Of a stretch of DNA of 52,302 bases, positions 34,545 to 43,465 are shown in pieces. The position numbers and the translations under genes were made by a program. The notes below the pieces were generated by a model, which made no database searches, was not told the DNA's origin, and saw only the letters and a list, made by a program, of their open reading frames with translations. Each line of letters begins with the position of its first letter. Within the stretch, counting starts at the first letter, position 1. Source of the DNA: GCA-2737665 sp044344795. GTDB taxonomy: Bacteria; Bacteroidota; Bacteroidia; Palsa-965. The stretch spans positions 1 to 52,302 of the forward strand of contig JBIJCF010000021.1 of assembly GCA_044344795.1 (NCBI GenBank). The letters are read 5' to 3'.

Positions 34545-35942
34545 ATGGAGAATACCTATCAAAACCTAATTGAACAAACCTTCAACTTTCCTCAGGAAGG
34601 ATTTCAAACGATAGATAATGAACTTTATTTCAATGATATTCCTTTAATGGACATTATCAAGAAATATGGTACTCCATTAAAAATCACTTATTTGCCGAAA
34701 ATCGGACAACAAATTCAAAAGGCAAAACGCCTGTTTAATGTTGCCATGGCTAAAGTGGATTACAAAGGTACGTATACGTATTGTTATTGCACGAAAAGCT
34801 CGCACTTTTCATTTGTATTAGAAGAAGTTTTGAAGAATGACGTGCATTTGGAAACATCTTCCGCTTATGATATTCATATCATTAAAGAACTCTACAAAAA
34901 AGGATTAATCAGCAAGGAACGTTTTATTGTTTGTAACGGTTATAAGCGAAAACAGTACTTACAAAATATAACGGAGTTAGCCAATGACGGTTTTAACATT
35001 GTTCCTGTATTGGATAACAAGACTGAAATCGACTATTATTCCAAGTTTGTAAAGGCTCCGAAATTGAAGTTAGGAATACGCATAGCTTCCGAAGAAGAAC
35101 CTAATTTCCAGTTTTACACCTCACGTCTGGGAATCCGACACAGCGATATTGTGCAATATTACAAAGACAAAATCCAGAACAATCCGCGCTTTGAGTTAAA
35201 GATGCTCCATTTCTTCATTAACAATGGCATTAAAGACACCATTTATTATTGGACGGAATTGGCGAAATGCCTGAAGGTGTATCACGAATTGAAACAGATT
35301 TGTCCAACTCTGGACTCATTAAATATCGGTGGCGGTATGCCGATTAAGACTTCGCTGGGTTTTGAGTATGATTACGAATACATGATCGAAGAAATTATTT
35401 CTCAGATCAAGAACTACTGCGAAAAGCACCAAATTGCCGAACCTAACATCTTTACAGAATTCGGTTCGTTCACCGTATCTGAAAGTGGCGCTGCCTTGTA
35501 TTCCATCGTAGATATTAAAGTACAGAATGATCGAGAATTATGGTACATGATTGACAGTTCGTTCATTACTACTTTGCCGGATACATGGGGCATCAACCAA
35601 CGATTTATTTTATTAGCCGTAAATCATTGGGACAGTGAGGCGCAACCCGTCAACCTTGGAGGATTAACTTGCGACAGTATGGACTATTACAACACGGAGG
35701 CTCATGCTAACAATGTTTATTTACCGAAGATTACAGTAAACGAAAAGCAACCTTTATATATCGGCTTTTTCCATACCGGGGCTTATCAAGAATCATTGGG
35801 CGGCTACGGTGGAATTCAGCATTGTCTTATTCCGGCACCGAAGCACGTACTTATCGATCGGAACGAAGAAGGTGAAATCACGACTCGTCTTTTCGCGAAA
35901 GAACAAAGCTATAAGTCTATGTTGAAAACACTTGGCTATTAA
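34545..35942 (+). CDS. speA: biosynthetic arginine decarboxylase, short Bacteroidota type
   Basis: 465 residues from the ATG at 34545 (MENTYQNLIEQTF). PLP-dependent alanine-racemase-fold (fold III) decarboxylase: the PLP lysine is in YCTKSSHFSF, the phosphate-binding glycines in LNIGGGMP, and the C-terminal beta domain has FTEFGSFTVSESGA and FFHTGAYQESLGGYGG. Product agmatine would feed polyamine synthesis. Much shorter than the about 630-residue SpeA of enterobacteria; family knowledge of Bacteroidota supports arginine as substrate, but a related diamino-acid decarboxylase is possible. No agmatinase or agmatine deiminase gene is in the window. Confidence 0.82.
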   Translation: MENTYQNLIEQTFNFPQEGFQTIDNELYFNDIPLMDIIKKYGTPLKITYLPKIGQQIQKAKRLFNVAMAKVDYKGTYTYCYCTKSSHFSFVLEEVLKNDVHLETSSAYDIHIIKELYKKGLISKERFIVCNGYKRKQYLQNITELANDGFNIVPVLDNKTEIDYYSKFVKAPKLKLGIRIASEEEPNFQFYTSRLGIRHSDIVQYYKDKIQNNPRFELKMLHFFINNGIKDTIYYWTELAKCLKVYHELKQICPTLDSLNIGGGMPIKTSLGFEYDYEYMIEEIISQIKNYCEKHQIAEPNIFTEFGSFTVSESGAALYSIVDIKVQNDRELWYMIDSSFITTLPDTWGINQRFILLAVNHWDSEAQPVNLGGLTCDSMDYYNTEAHANNVYLPKITVNEKQPLYIGFFHTGAYQESLGGYGGIQHCLIPAPKHVLIDRNEEGEITTRLFAKEQSYKSMLKTLGY

Positions 35943-36033
35943 CTTCTTTTCGGCACAATTTGCGCAATTACGATAAATACCTATCTTGCATCGACTAACA
36001 CACAATAATTGGGTATCAATCGTTAAACAGAAT

Positions 36034-36711
36034 ATGATTTCTTCTTTTCGTAGTTCGGTGTTGTTGTTGTTCGCAGCAGTTACAGTGATATCCTGTGAAG
36101 GTGGCATTTTCATGAAAAACATCACGGAAGGCACTATTGAATATAAAGCTGTTCCTGTTCGCAAAACGAACACCAGCCCGATGTTGCTACCCGATAAAAT
36201 GGTGGTGAAATTCAAAGACAATTTTCACGCTGCGGAATTGGAAGCCGGAATGGGTTTTGCCAAAATGAAGTTCATTTCAGATCCGTTGAAAAAACAGTTC
36301 ATTACACAAGTTAATCTTCTTGATAAGTTCACCAGTACGTTGGATCAAAAAGCACTTGACACGGTATGCTACTATTATCCTGAGTACACCGTTGAGGAAT
36401 CGGGAGAAACTAAAGATATAGCGGGTTACAACTGTAAAAAAGCGACTTTAAAGTTCACGGATGGCTCCGATCCTGTTGAGGTTTGGTACACGAAGGACAT
36501 TGGTATCAAAACACCCAATTGGAGCAATACGTATTACAAAATTGATGGTGTTTTAATGGAATACTCCTTGCGCAAATTCGGACTGGAATTGCGGTTTACG
36601 GCAACTTCTGTAACCGAAGGAACAATTGCTCCGGAGTACTTCACTGTTCCTGCCGAGTATAAGAAAATCGAGAATGCCGAACTTGAAAAGATGTTCGAAG
36701 GGTTCTTTTAA
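36034..36711 (+). CDS. lipoprotein of unknown function (possibly DUF4412-like)
   Basis: 225 residues from the ATG at 36034 (upstream in-frame TTG at 35986 rejected because a signal sequence begins exactly at the ATG). Lipoprotein signal with lipobox VISC (Cys21). The mature protein resembles a half-barrel of beta-strands: TEGTIEYKAVPV at the start, VKFKDNF, DIAGYNCKKATLKF, PVEVWYTKDIG and MEYSLRKFGLELRFTA. The order (GxIEY, then 'IAGYNCKKA', then 'WYTxD') is that of DUF4412/GLPGLI-type proteins of Bacteroidota, whose role is not known. No partner gene evident. Confidence 0.65.
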   Translation: MISSFRSSVLLLFAAVTVISCEGGIFMKNITEGTIEYKAVPVRKTNTSPMLLPDKMVVKFKDNFHAAELEAGMGFAKMKFISDPLKKQFITQVNLLDKFTSTLDQKALDTVCYYYPEYTVEESGETKDIAGYNCKKATLKFTDGSDPVEVWYTKDIGIKTPNWSNTYYKIDGVLMEYSLRKFGLELRFTATSVTEGTIAPEYFTVPAEYKKIENAELEKMFEGFF

Positions 36712-36755
36712 ACAGGAATAAACATCTGAAAGTTTATAACATTCTGAAATGCGCC

Positions 36756-36786
36756 TGTGTGCGCCTATTACTGTCTTTTACCTTTG
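36756..36786 (+). promoter_or_regulatory. promoter of ftsK
   Basis: TGTG (36756-36759), 19-base spacer, TACCTTTG (36779-36786). The -7 match is exact and ends 25 bases before the ftsK ATG. Confidence 0.55.
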
Positions 36787-36811
36787 ATAGGTTGCCTTTC
36801 AACCATTCAAA

Positions 36812-39439
36812 ATGGCCAAAAAAGAACAAGAAGAGGAACTTCCTAAAACGAAGTCGCGTAACCAAATGCGACCTAAGTCTCATGTTGAAGAAAACGAGCC
36901 TCGTGAGGAAGCGCCCGAAAAAAAGCAGCGTAATAAATCGCCCGAATCTGTTGCAGATAGCGGAGATTCACCCAACACGATTAAAAACTTCTTTGTGCGT
37001 CTGCGCACCGATGATCGCTTGCATCGCATTCTGGGTGCATTCTTATTGTTTATTGTTACTCCGTACTTGTTAACTGCGTTTACCTCCTACTTTTTCACTT
37101 GGCAACACGATCAAGACAAGGTGGCCGGTTCATTGGGCGTATTATTCGACAGCAAAGTCGAGGTATATAACATGCTGGGGAAACTCGGCGCATTGTTTTC
37201 ACATATCTTCATCCATAGCTGGTTTGGTGTAACGTCTTACTTTTTTCCGATTGCAGCATTCGCCATCGGCTTGCGCTTGTTAACAGGTTCGCAGTGGTTG
37301 CCGGTAGGGAAAATTCTGAAGTTCGGAACGTTTGCACTTGTTTTCGGCTCCATCATTTTAGGTTACATTTTCCAAAACTCCTTCTTCTTTCTTGGCGGAA
37401 CATTTGGTTATGAAACAAGTGCCTGGTTAAATTCAGCCCTCGGTGCTGTAGGTACAGGATTGTTGATTTTGTTCTCGGCCGTTGTATTTCTTATTGTGGT
37501 TTTCAATTTAAAATTCAACTTACCCGAATCTGCAGCTAAAGAAGAACCTCTACAGGATGCGAAGGCTTACGAACAACATGATGAAATAAAACGAAATGTC
37601 CTCGTTAATGATTTCCCGAACAACCAACCGGAAGAATTAACCGAAATTGAAGAATACGTTTCTGAAGAGGAACAAGATGTATTAGAGGAGCCTGAAATCG
37701 TTGAGGAAAGCGAAATTGTTGACATTCCGCAACAACCGGAACCTGTTGTTGAATTCAACGAAATTGAATTGTCACCTCAGCCGGAAACGCTTACACCGGC
37801 TATGCAGGATTTAACCTCGGATGATAACATTAACTTTACTGTTGAGAAAAAGGAAGAAGACAAAGAATTAAGCGTTGATGAAATTGAAGCCAAATCGGAA
37901 GAACTGGTTCGTGAATTTGGGGAATACGATCCTACGCTTGATTTATCAGGTTATCAATTTCCTTCCATCGATTTGCTTGAGAACTATGGCACCGGTAAAG
38001 AGCCTCAGGTGAATACAGAAGAACTCACATTAAATAAAAACAGAATTGTTGAAACGCTCGCCAACTATGGCATTGCGATTGAAAAAATCAAAGCAACCAT
38101 TGGGCCTACAGTAACGCTGTACGAAATTAATCCTGCAGCAGGCGTACGTATCTCCAAGATCAAAAATCTGGAAGATGATATCGCTTTGAGTTTGTCAGCT
38201 CTCGGTATTCGTATCATAGCGCCTATTCCCGGTAAAGGAACGATCGGTATTGAAGTGCCGAACCAACATCCGGATGTTGTGCCTATGCGTGCATTATTGT
38301 CCTCGGAAAAATTCGTGAACTCCAACATGGATTTGCCGGTTGCATTAGGTAAAACTATTTCCAACGAAATTTTTATCGCCGACCTTGCCAAGATGCCGCA
38401 CTTACTAATGGCGGGAGCTACAGGGCAGGGTAAATCTGTTGGACTTAATGCCATCCTAGTGTCGTTGTTATACAAGAAACATCCGGCGCAATTGAAGTTT
38501 GTGTTGGTGGATCCGAAGAAAGTAGAATTGACTTTATTCAATAAAATTGAGCGTCACTTTTTAGCGAAGTTACCGGACAGCGAAGAAGCTATCATTACCG
38601 ACACCAAGAAAGTGATTCACACGCTGAATTCCTTGTGTATTGAAATGGATCAGCGTTACGACTTGCTGAAAGATGCACAGGTTCGTAACCTCAAAGAATA
38701 TAATGCGAAGTTTATTCAGCGTAAACTGAATCCTGAAAACGGACATCGATTCCTGCCTTACATTGTTTTGGTGGTGGACGAGTTTGCTGATCTGATCATG
38801 ACAGCAGGCAAAGAAGTGGAAACACCGATTGCTCGATTGGCTCAGTTGGCACGTGCAATCGGAATTCACCTCATCATTGCCACGCAGCGACCTTCCGTAA
38901 ATATTATCACCGGCACAATCAAAGCGAATTTCCCTGCACGAATTGCCTTCCGTGTTACCTCAAAAATTGATTCACGAACAATTCTTGATGCAGGCGGTGC
39001 TGAACAATTAATTGGTCGCGGTGACTTGTTGTATTCAACGGGTAACGATTTGATTCGCTTACAATGTGCATTTGTAGATACGCCTGAAGTGGAGAAAATC
39101 ACAGATTTTATCGGAGGTCAGCGTGCTTATCCAAGTGCATTATTGTTGCCTGAATATGTAGATGAAAACGCTGAATCCGGCAAGATGGAACTGGATGACA
39201 GTGATCGAGATTCCTTATTTGAAGAAGCAGCGCGCATCGTTGTGAATCATCAGCAAGGATCGGCTTCGTTATTGCAACGTAAGTTGAAGTTGGGATACAA
39301 TCGTGCAGGACGAATTGTCGATCAATTGGAAGCAGCAGGAATTATTGGTCCTTTTGAAGGCAGCAAGGCACGTGAAGTTTTAATTAAAGACATCCTTACC
39401 TTGGAAGAAAAACTGGGGAAAAAGAACGATTCGATTTAA
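36812..39439 (+). CDS. ftsK: DNA translocase FtsK/SpoIIIE
   Basis: 875 residues. N-terminal charged cytoplasmic region (1-66), four transmembrane helices at about 67-235, an acidic Glu/Pro-rich linker (about 245-390), alpha/beta motor domain with Walker A GATGQGKS near 534-541 and Walker B VLVVDEFADL near 650, and a C-terminal gamma winged-helix domain (about 813-866: GSASLLQRKLKLGYNRAGRIVDQ split over the helix pair) that reads KOPS-type sequences. It anchors at the septum, pumps DNA and activates XerCD at dif. Followed by lolA after 109 bases. Confidence 0.96.
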   Translation: MAKKEQEEELPKTKSRNQMRPKSHVEENEPREEAPEKKQRNKSPESVADSGDSPNTIKNFFVRLRTDDRLHRILGAFLLFIVTPYLLTAFTSYFFTWQHDQDKVAGSLGVLFDSKVEVYNMLGKLGALFSHIFIHSWFGVTSYFFPIAAFAIGLRLLTGSQWLPVGKILKFGTFALVFGSIILGYIFQNSFFFLGGTFGYETSAWLNSALGAVGTGLLILFSAVVFLIVVFNLKFNLPESAAKEEPLQDAKAYEQHDEIKRNVLVNDFPNNQPEELTEIEEYVSEEEQDVLEEPEIVEESEIVDIPQQPEPVVEFNEIELSPQPETLTPAMQDLTSDDNINFTVEKKEEDKELSVDEIEAKSEELVREFGEYDPTLDLSGYQFPSIDLLENYGTGKEPQVNTEELTLNKNRIVETLANYGIAIEKIKATIGPTVTLYEINPAAGVRISKIKNLEDDIALSLSALGIRIIAPIPGKGTIGIEVPNQHPDVVPMRALLSSEKFVNSNMDLPVALGKTISNEIFIADLAKMPHLLMAGATGQGKSVGLNAILVSLLYKKHPAQLKFVLVDPKKVELTLFNKIERHFLAKLPDSEEAIITDTKKVIHTLNSLCIEMDQRYDLLKDAQVRNLKEYNAKFIQRKLNPENGHRFLPYIVLVVDEFADLIMTAGKEVETPIARLAQLARAIGIHLIIATQRPSVNIITGTIKANFPARIAFRVTSKIDSRTILDAGGAEQLIGRGDLLYSTGNDLIRLQCAFVDTPEVEKITDFIGGQRAYPSALLLPEYVDENAESGKMELDDSDRDSLFEEAARIVVNHQQGSASLLQRKLKLGYNRAGRIVDQLEAAGIIGPFEGSKAREVLIKDILTLEEKLGKKNDSI

Positions 39440-39502
39440 ACGTAAAAGAATCTTTTTCAGCTTCTTAACAAATACTTTTCCGTTTAGTTCATCTGCACAT
39501 TG

Positions 39503-39510
39503 TAACTTTG
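39503..39510 (+). promoter_or_regulatory. -7 element of lolA
   Basis: TAACTTTG, exact consensus, 38 bases before the lolA ATG. -33 not clear. Confidence 0.5.
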
Positions 39511-39548
39511 GCGTAGTTTTTGAATTAGTACGACAAACAGTTTATAAA

Positions 39549-40247
39549 ATGAGAAATTTAATTATTGCAGGTCTTGCTCTTTCGTTATCAGGTTCGGTTG
39601 TATTTGCTCAAGGCGATGCGAATGGATATGATCCGAAAGCAAAAGCAATTCTGGACGAAGTAAGTAAAACCGCGAAAGCTTACACCTCTATTACTGCCAC
39701 CTTTACCATGACCATGGAAAAGGCCGATAAATCGAAAGATGTGCATGAAGGTGAAGTGGTGATGAAAGGAAAAAAATATAAGATCACGCTAAACCGTAAA
39801 ATCAAGGATAAAGGGTGGAAGGAAATTTATATTAACAATTCGGCCACCACTTGGAATTACAGTGAGAAGGAGTGTGAAATTACTATCGATAATGCTCCTG
39901 ATCCGGCGAAAGCTAAAAACAACTTTGCTCCTACTGACATTTTCACCATTCACGAAAAAGGTTTCAAGTACAAGTTCGTGAAAGAAGAAGTACAAGGCGG
40001 TAAAACGGTTCAACTCATTGACTTATTTCCTGAACAAGCCGACAAGAAAAATTACCACACGGTGAAAGTTGTTATTGACAAGGCGAAGAAGCAAATCATC
40101 AGCGCCACGTTTCTCAATAAAGATGGATCCAAAACGATTTATGCCGTAAAAACATTTACCGCAAACTTGGAAGTTGCTGATGCGACATTTAATATGGACC
40201 CTTCAAAACAGTTTCCGAAATGTGAAGTGGTGGATTTGAGGGAATAA
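39549..40247 (+). CDS. lolA: LolA-family outer-membrane lipoprotein carrier
   Basis: 232 residues, signal peptide cut near residue 20 (SGSVVFAQ), no lipobox. The LolA/LolB half-barrel: SITATFTMTMEKADKSKD, EGEVVMKGKKYKITL, WNYSEKECEI and TIHEKGFKYKFVKEE are the expected strand and lid segments. LolA ferries lipoproteins through the periplasm from LolCDE to the outer membrane. In Bacteroidota lolA often follows ftsK, as here. Several lipoproteins in this window (FKBP genes, 36034-36711) would be possible clients. Ends with a strong terminator. Confidence 0.87.
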   Translation: MRNLIIAGLALSLSGSVVFAQGDANGYDPKAKAILDEVSKTAKAYTSITATFTMTMEKADKSKDVHEGEVVMKGKKYKITLNRKIKDKGWKEIYINNSATTWNYSEKECEITIDNAPDPAKAKNNFAPTDIFTIHEKGFKYKFVKEEVQGGKTVQLIDLFPEQADKKNYHTVKVVIDKAKKQIISATFLNKDGSKTIYAVKTFTANLEVADATFNMDPSKQFPKCEVVDLRE

Positions 40248-40265
40248 AAAGTGTATTTCAAAACA

Positions 40266-40295
40266 AAGCCGCGGTAACTTTATCGCGGCTTTTTT
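40266..40295 (+). terminator. terminator of lolA
   Basis: AAGCCGCG (40266-40273) pairs with CGCGGCTT (40284-40291) and is followed by a T run. The HDAC-fold gene starts 13 bases later, so it must have read-through or a promoter within this stretch. Confidence 0.78.
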
Positions 40296-40307
40296 GTTGT
40301 TACGATT

Positions 40308-41210
40308 ATGCTGAAAATCGCTTGGGCTCCTGAATTCGTATTACCTCTTCCCGAAGGTCATCGATTTCCTATGTTGAAATACGAGTTACTCCCGCAGCAA
40401 TTGATCCATGAGGGAACTATCATCGAACATCAACTTTTTACACCGGATCGTAAGTTTGACGCGGAGATTTCTTTCACACACGCGCAACACTATTTAGAGC
40501 GTCTACAACAACTGCAACTAACACCGTCTGAAATCAGAAAAAGCGGATTCCCTCTAACTCCGGAACTGATAGAACGTGAATGGTTATTGGCTAATGGTAC
40601 TATCGAAGCAGCTTTGTTCGCACTTGATTTTGGCGCTGCCGGGACTACTGCCGGAGGAACACATCATGCTTTTGCCGACCGTGCAGAAGGATTTTGTCTC
40701 CTTAATGATGTCGCGATCGCAGCCAATCACCTCCTACTCCATCAGTTGGCGCAGCGAATTCTGGTTATTGATCTCGATGTTCATCAAGGCAATGGCACCG
40801 CCGCGCTATTCGCAAATGATGAACGTGTTTTTACATTTAGTATGCACGGTGAAAAAAATTATCCGTTGCATAAAGAATCGTCCGACCTGGATATCGGTTT
40901 GCCCGACGGAACTGACGATCGCTTGTACCTCTATCATTTGAAACATCAATTACCACAAGTAATAGATGCATTTATACCCGATTTCGTCTTTTATCAGGCC
41001 GGAGTGGATATTTTACAAACAGATCTACTTGGACGTCTGAAAATCAGCCGGGAAGGATGTGCTGAGCGAGATCGTTTTGTGCTTCAACTATGCAAGAACC
41101 ATTGTATTCCTATAGTGATTACGATGGGCGGCGGATACTCGAAAAATATTCGCGATATCGTAGAAAGTCACGCAAATACGTATAGGATTTGTCAACAAAT
41201 TTTTTTCTGA
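40308..41210 (+). CDS. histone deacetylase-fold amidohydrolase
   Basis: 300 residues. Zn-dependent deacetylase of the arginase/HDAC fold. Active site: His119-His120 (GGTHHAFADRAEGFC), Asp155/Asp157/His159 (IDLDVHQGNG) and Asp234 (QAGVDIL); Zn ligands would be Asp157, His159 and Asp234. The compact length and GTHHA..GFCLLND pattern are closest to class IV (HDAC11-like) and bacterial acetoin-utilisation-type enzymes. Substrate in bacteria is not established; acetyl-polyamines or acyl-lysines are candidates. Its 3' end is close to the start region of the next gene. Confidence 0.87.
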   Translation: MLKIAWAPEFVLPLPEGHRFPMLKYELLPQQLIHEGTIIEHQLFTPDRKFDAEISFTHAQHYLERLQQLQLTPSEIRKSGFPLTPELIEREWLLANGTIEAALFALDFGAAGTTAGGTHHAFADRAEGFCLLNDVAIAANHLLLHQLAQRILVIDLDVHQGNGTAALFANDERVFTFSMHGEKNYPLHKESSDLDIGLPDGTDDRLYLYHLKHQLPQVIDAFIPDFVFYQAGVDILQTDLLGRLKISREGCAERDRFVLQLCKNHCIPIVITMGGGYSKNIRDIVESHANTYRICQQIFF

Positions 41211-41263
41211 GCATGGTTTTTGCGAAATTAGAAGCATTATTTTCGTTGACCCTCCGAAAAGTG

Positions 41264-42322
41264 ATGTTTGTGACTCGATTTGCGCTTAGTGTAATATTTG
41301 TTTTTCTAATTGGTTCTGCTGATGCGCAAGCGTTATTTGCTGATGCCGGTTTACGAGATACCATCTGCCCGGGAACTATTTCTCTTTTAGGCGGAAGTCC
41401 GACAGCTTTGGGAGGTACGGCGCCCTACACTTATCGATGGACACCCTCTAGCGCGTTAAGTAGCACTACGGTTGCAAATCCTGTTGCCAGTCCTGCAGTA
41501 CCAACAATGTATTACGTTCAAGTCATTGATGCAGTTGGCGATACAGCAATTGATTCTGTCTTTGTTGACCTCTATTCCATTTGGGCTTTTAATGCCGGTC
41601 CGGACACTTCCATGTGTGTTAATGAAACTATCGTAATTGGAGGTCCGAATAATTCTTTAGCTGATGGAGCTTCTTATTCATGGTCACCTGCTAACGGTCT
41701 TAGCAGTACCACTGATCCACGTCCAATCTGTTCTGCAACGGTGACCACAATATATTCGTTGACTATATCTAGTCCGGATTGCCCGAGCAAGCAGTTCGAA
41801 ATAACTGTTACCGTTCATCCTTTGCCTTCAATTACAGCATCTCCAACATACGCAACAATTAATGAAGGAGAAACAATTCCAATTATAGCAAGCGGTGGCG
41901 AGAACTATTATTGGACACTACCGGTGGGATTGTCAACCACTTTAGGTTCTTTAACAAACGCAGAGCCAACTGCAACTACCACATATACGGTAGTTGGCGT
42001 TGATCAAAATGGATGTGTCAATTTTGATACAGTTACAATTATTGTCAATCCGTTCGATGAAGTCGTATTGTACAACTCTTTCTCTCCAAATAATGATGGC
42101 ATCAATGATTTTTGGTACATCGGAAATATTCAGAAATATCCAGATAATCGATTAGAAGTATATACTAGAACCGGCCAGCAAGTGTATGCCAAATCGGGAT
42201 ACGATAATTCTTGGGACGGAACCAACTATGGAGATAAACTGCCAGAAGCCACCTATTATTTTACCTTGAGTTTAGGAAACGGATCTCCACCAATAATGGG
42301 AAGCGTAACAATATTGCGATAA
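41264..42322 (+). CDS. small T9SS type B secreted protein with Ig-like domains
   Basis: 352 residues from the ATG at 41264, which begins a signal peptide (MFVTRFALSVIFVFLIGSADAQ); the frame runs on upstream to 41189 but the added residues are not signal-like. Three Ig/SprB-like beta domains: DAGLRDTICPGTISLLGG ... YRWTPSSALSS; NAGPDTSMCVNETIVIGG ... YSWSPANGLSS; and a third near 225-290. The C-terminal sorting domain is YNSFSPNNDGINDFW ... VYTRTGQQVYA ... WDGTN, the type B (gliding-motility-associated) signal. It should be exported through T9SS. Three bases separate its stop from the PorP/SprF gene that follows. Function unknown; possibly an adhesin. Confidence 0.87.
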   Translation: MFVTRFALSVIFVFLIGSADAQALFADAGLRDTICPGTISLLGGSPTALGGTAPYTYRWTPSSALSSTTVANPVASPAVPTMYYVQVIDAVGDTAIDSVFVDLYSIWAFNAGPDTSMCVNETIVIGGPNNSLADGASYSWSPANGLSSTTDPRPICSATVTTIYSLTISSPDCPSKQFEITVTVHPLPSITASPTYATINEGETIPIIASGGENYYWTLPVGLSTTLGSLTNAEPTATTTYTVVGVDQNGCVNFDTVTIIVNPFDEVVLYNSFSPNNDGINDFWYIGNIQKYPDNRLEVYTRTGQQVYAKSGYDNSWDGTNYGDKLPEATYYFTLSLGNGSPPIMGSVTILR

Positions 42323-42325
42323 GTC

Positions 42326-43270
42326 ATGAAAAGAATTCTGATCCTTACTTTATTCGTTTCGTGTTCCTGTTTTATTTCAGCGCAACAGCTACCCGACTAT
42401 ACGCAATATCCGTCGCAACTCTTTGCTTTAAATCCGGCATACACTGGAACAAAAGGAACTTTAGATGTTCGTGCAAGTTACCGACGTCAATGGATGGGAT
42501 ATGAAGGAGCACCTGAAACACGTTTTGTCGGTGCGCACTCCAGATTGTTTAAAGGTAAATTAGGTTTAGGCGGAACACTATATCAGGATTTCACAGGGCC
42601 TTCTCGTCGTTTTAATTATGCTTTCAGTGCTGCTTACCACTTGCGTTTTCCTGACGTAGAATTTTGTGTTGGTATAGGAATGAATTTCGATAAATATTTC
42701 CTGGATAGCGGCGTACTCACCACACACTGGGAAGGCGATCCGGCAATTAATATCGGTGTTGTAGAGTTTCAAAAGAAGAAAAATGCAATGGCCGGTCTAT
42801 TGTTGTACAACGACCGTTTTCACTTTGGTTTAGGAGTTTACAACGTGTTGTCATCCACAATTACGTTTGGTGGAATTGGGGCAACAGTGGCTTATAAACA
42901 GCACTATTACTTTACAACAGGATACAATTTCCACGGCCATCCTGACTTTGTATGGGAAAATAACATCATGGCATTATATGTAGACGGTTTACCGTTAACG
43001 TTAAACTACAACTTGCGTGTTCACTATCGCGAAAAGTTTGTTTTCGGCACTGCACTTCGTTTGCGCGATGCAGTGGCACTGCAAGCGGGGATGGTAGTGT
43101 TAAATCGTTGTCAGATTATTTATTCATACGATATCGGATACAGCCGCTTGAGGAAAGCACATAACGGTTCGCATGAACTGACAATTGGATATCGTTTAGA
43201 TTACGATAAGAAAAAGGGCGGATACAAAAACTTCGATTCTTTCCAGCGACAGCGCTATAACGTATTCTAG
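42326..43270 (+). CDS. PorP/SprF family type IX secretion outer-membrane protein, second copy
   Basis: 314 residues, signal peptide with a cysteine-rich end (LTLFVSCSCFISAQ) cleaved after about residue 19. Family motifs: YPSQLFALNPAYTG, YRRQWMGYEGAPET, GLGGTLYQD and a barrel-like alternation ending SHELTIGYRLD. Partner of the type B substrate immediately upstream. It shares only the family pattern with the first PorP/SprF protein (15381-16382), so each substrate appears to have its own dedicated partner. Confidence 0.9.
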   Translation: MKRILILTLFVSCSCFISAQQLPDYTQYPSQLFALNPAYTGTKGTLDVRASYRRQWMGYEGAPETRFVGAHSRLFKGKLGLGGTLYQDFTGPSRRFNYAFSAAYHLRFPDVEFCVGIGMNFDKYFLDSGVLTTHWEGDPAINIGVVEFQKKKNAMAGLLLYNDRFHFGLGVYNVLSSTITFGGIGATVAYKQHYYFTTGYNFHGHPDFVWENNIMALYVDGLPLTLNYNLRVHYREKFVFGTALRLRDAVALQAGMVVLNRCQIIYSYDIGYSRLRKAHNGSHELTIGYRLDYDKKKGGYKNFDSFQRQRYNVF

Positions 43271-43449
43271 GCTTGCGGAATTACCGAAATCAACAGAATG
43301 TACTTCAGGATTCTTAATGTCAGGCTGATCGTGCGGCTTAGTACTCGTAGATGTTCTTCTTGATCTCACGAACAGGCAACTAACAAACAAATAAGTAGGA
43401 TCACCACTATACGCATCAAGCAAAGTTAATTAAGCACAGTAAGGAACCC

Positions 43450-43457
43450 TATCTTTG
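43450..43457 (+). promoter_or_regulatory. -7 element of the ctlX-like gene
   Basis: TATCTTTG, exact consensus, ending eight bases before the ATG at 43466; the predicted mRNA is nearly leaderless. Confidence 0.5.
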
Positions 43458-43465
43458 CATCAATT

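Noticed and set aside
43196..43423. 75-codon minus-strand frame between the second PorP/SprF gene and ctlX
   Set aside because: It overlaps the PorP/SprF coding end, lacks a recognisable domain and has no promoter; the 195-bp gap looks like ordinary intergenic DNA.
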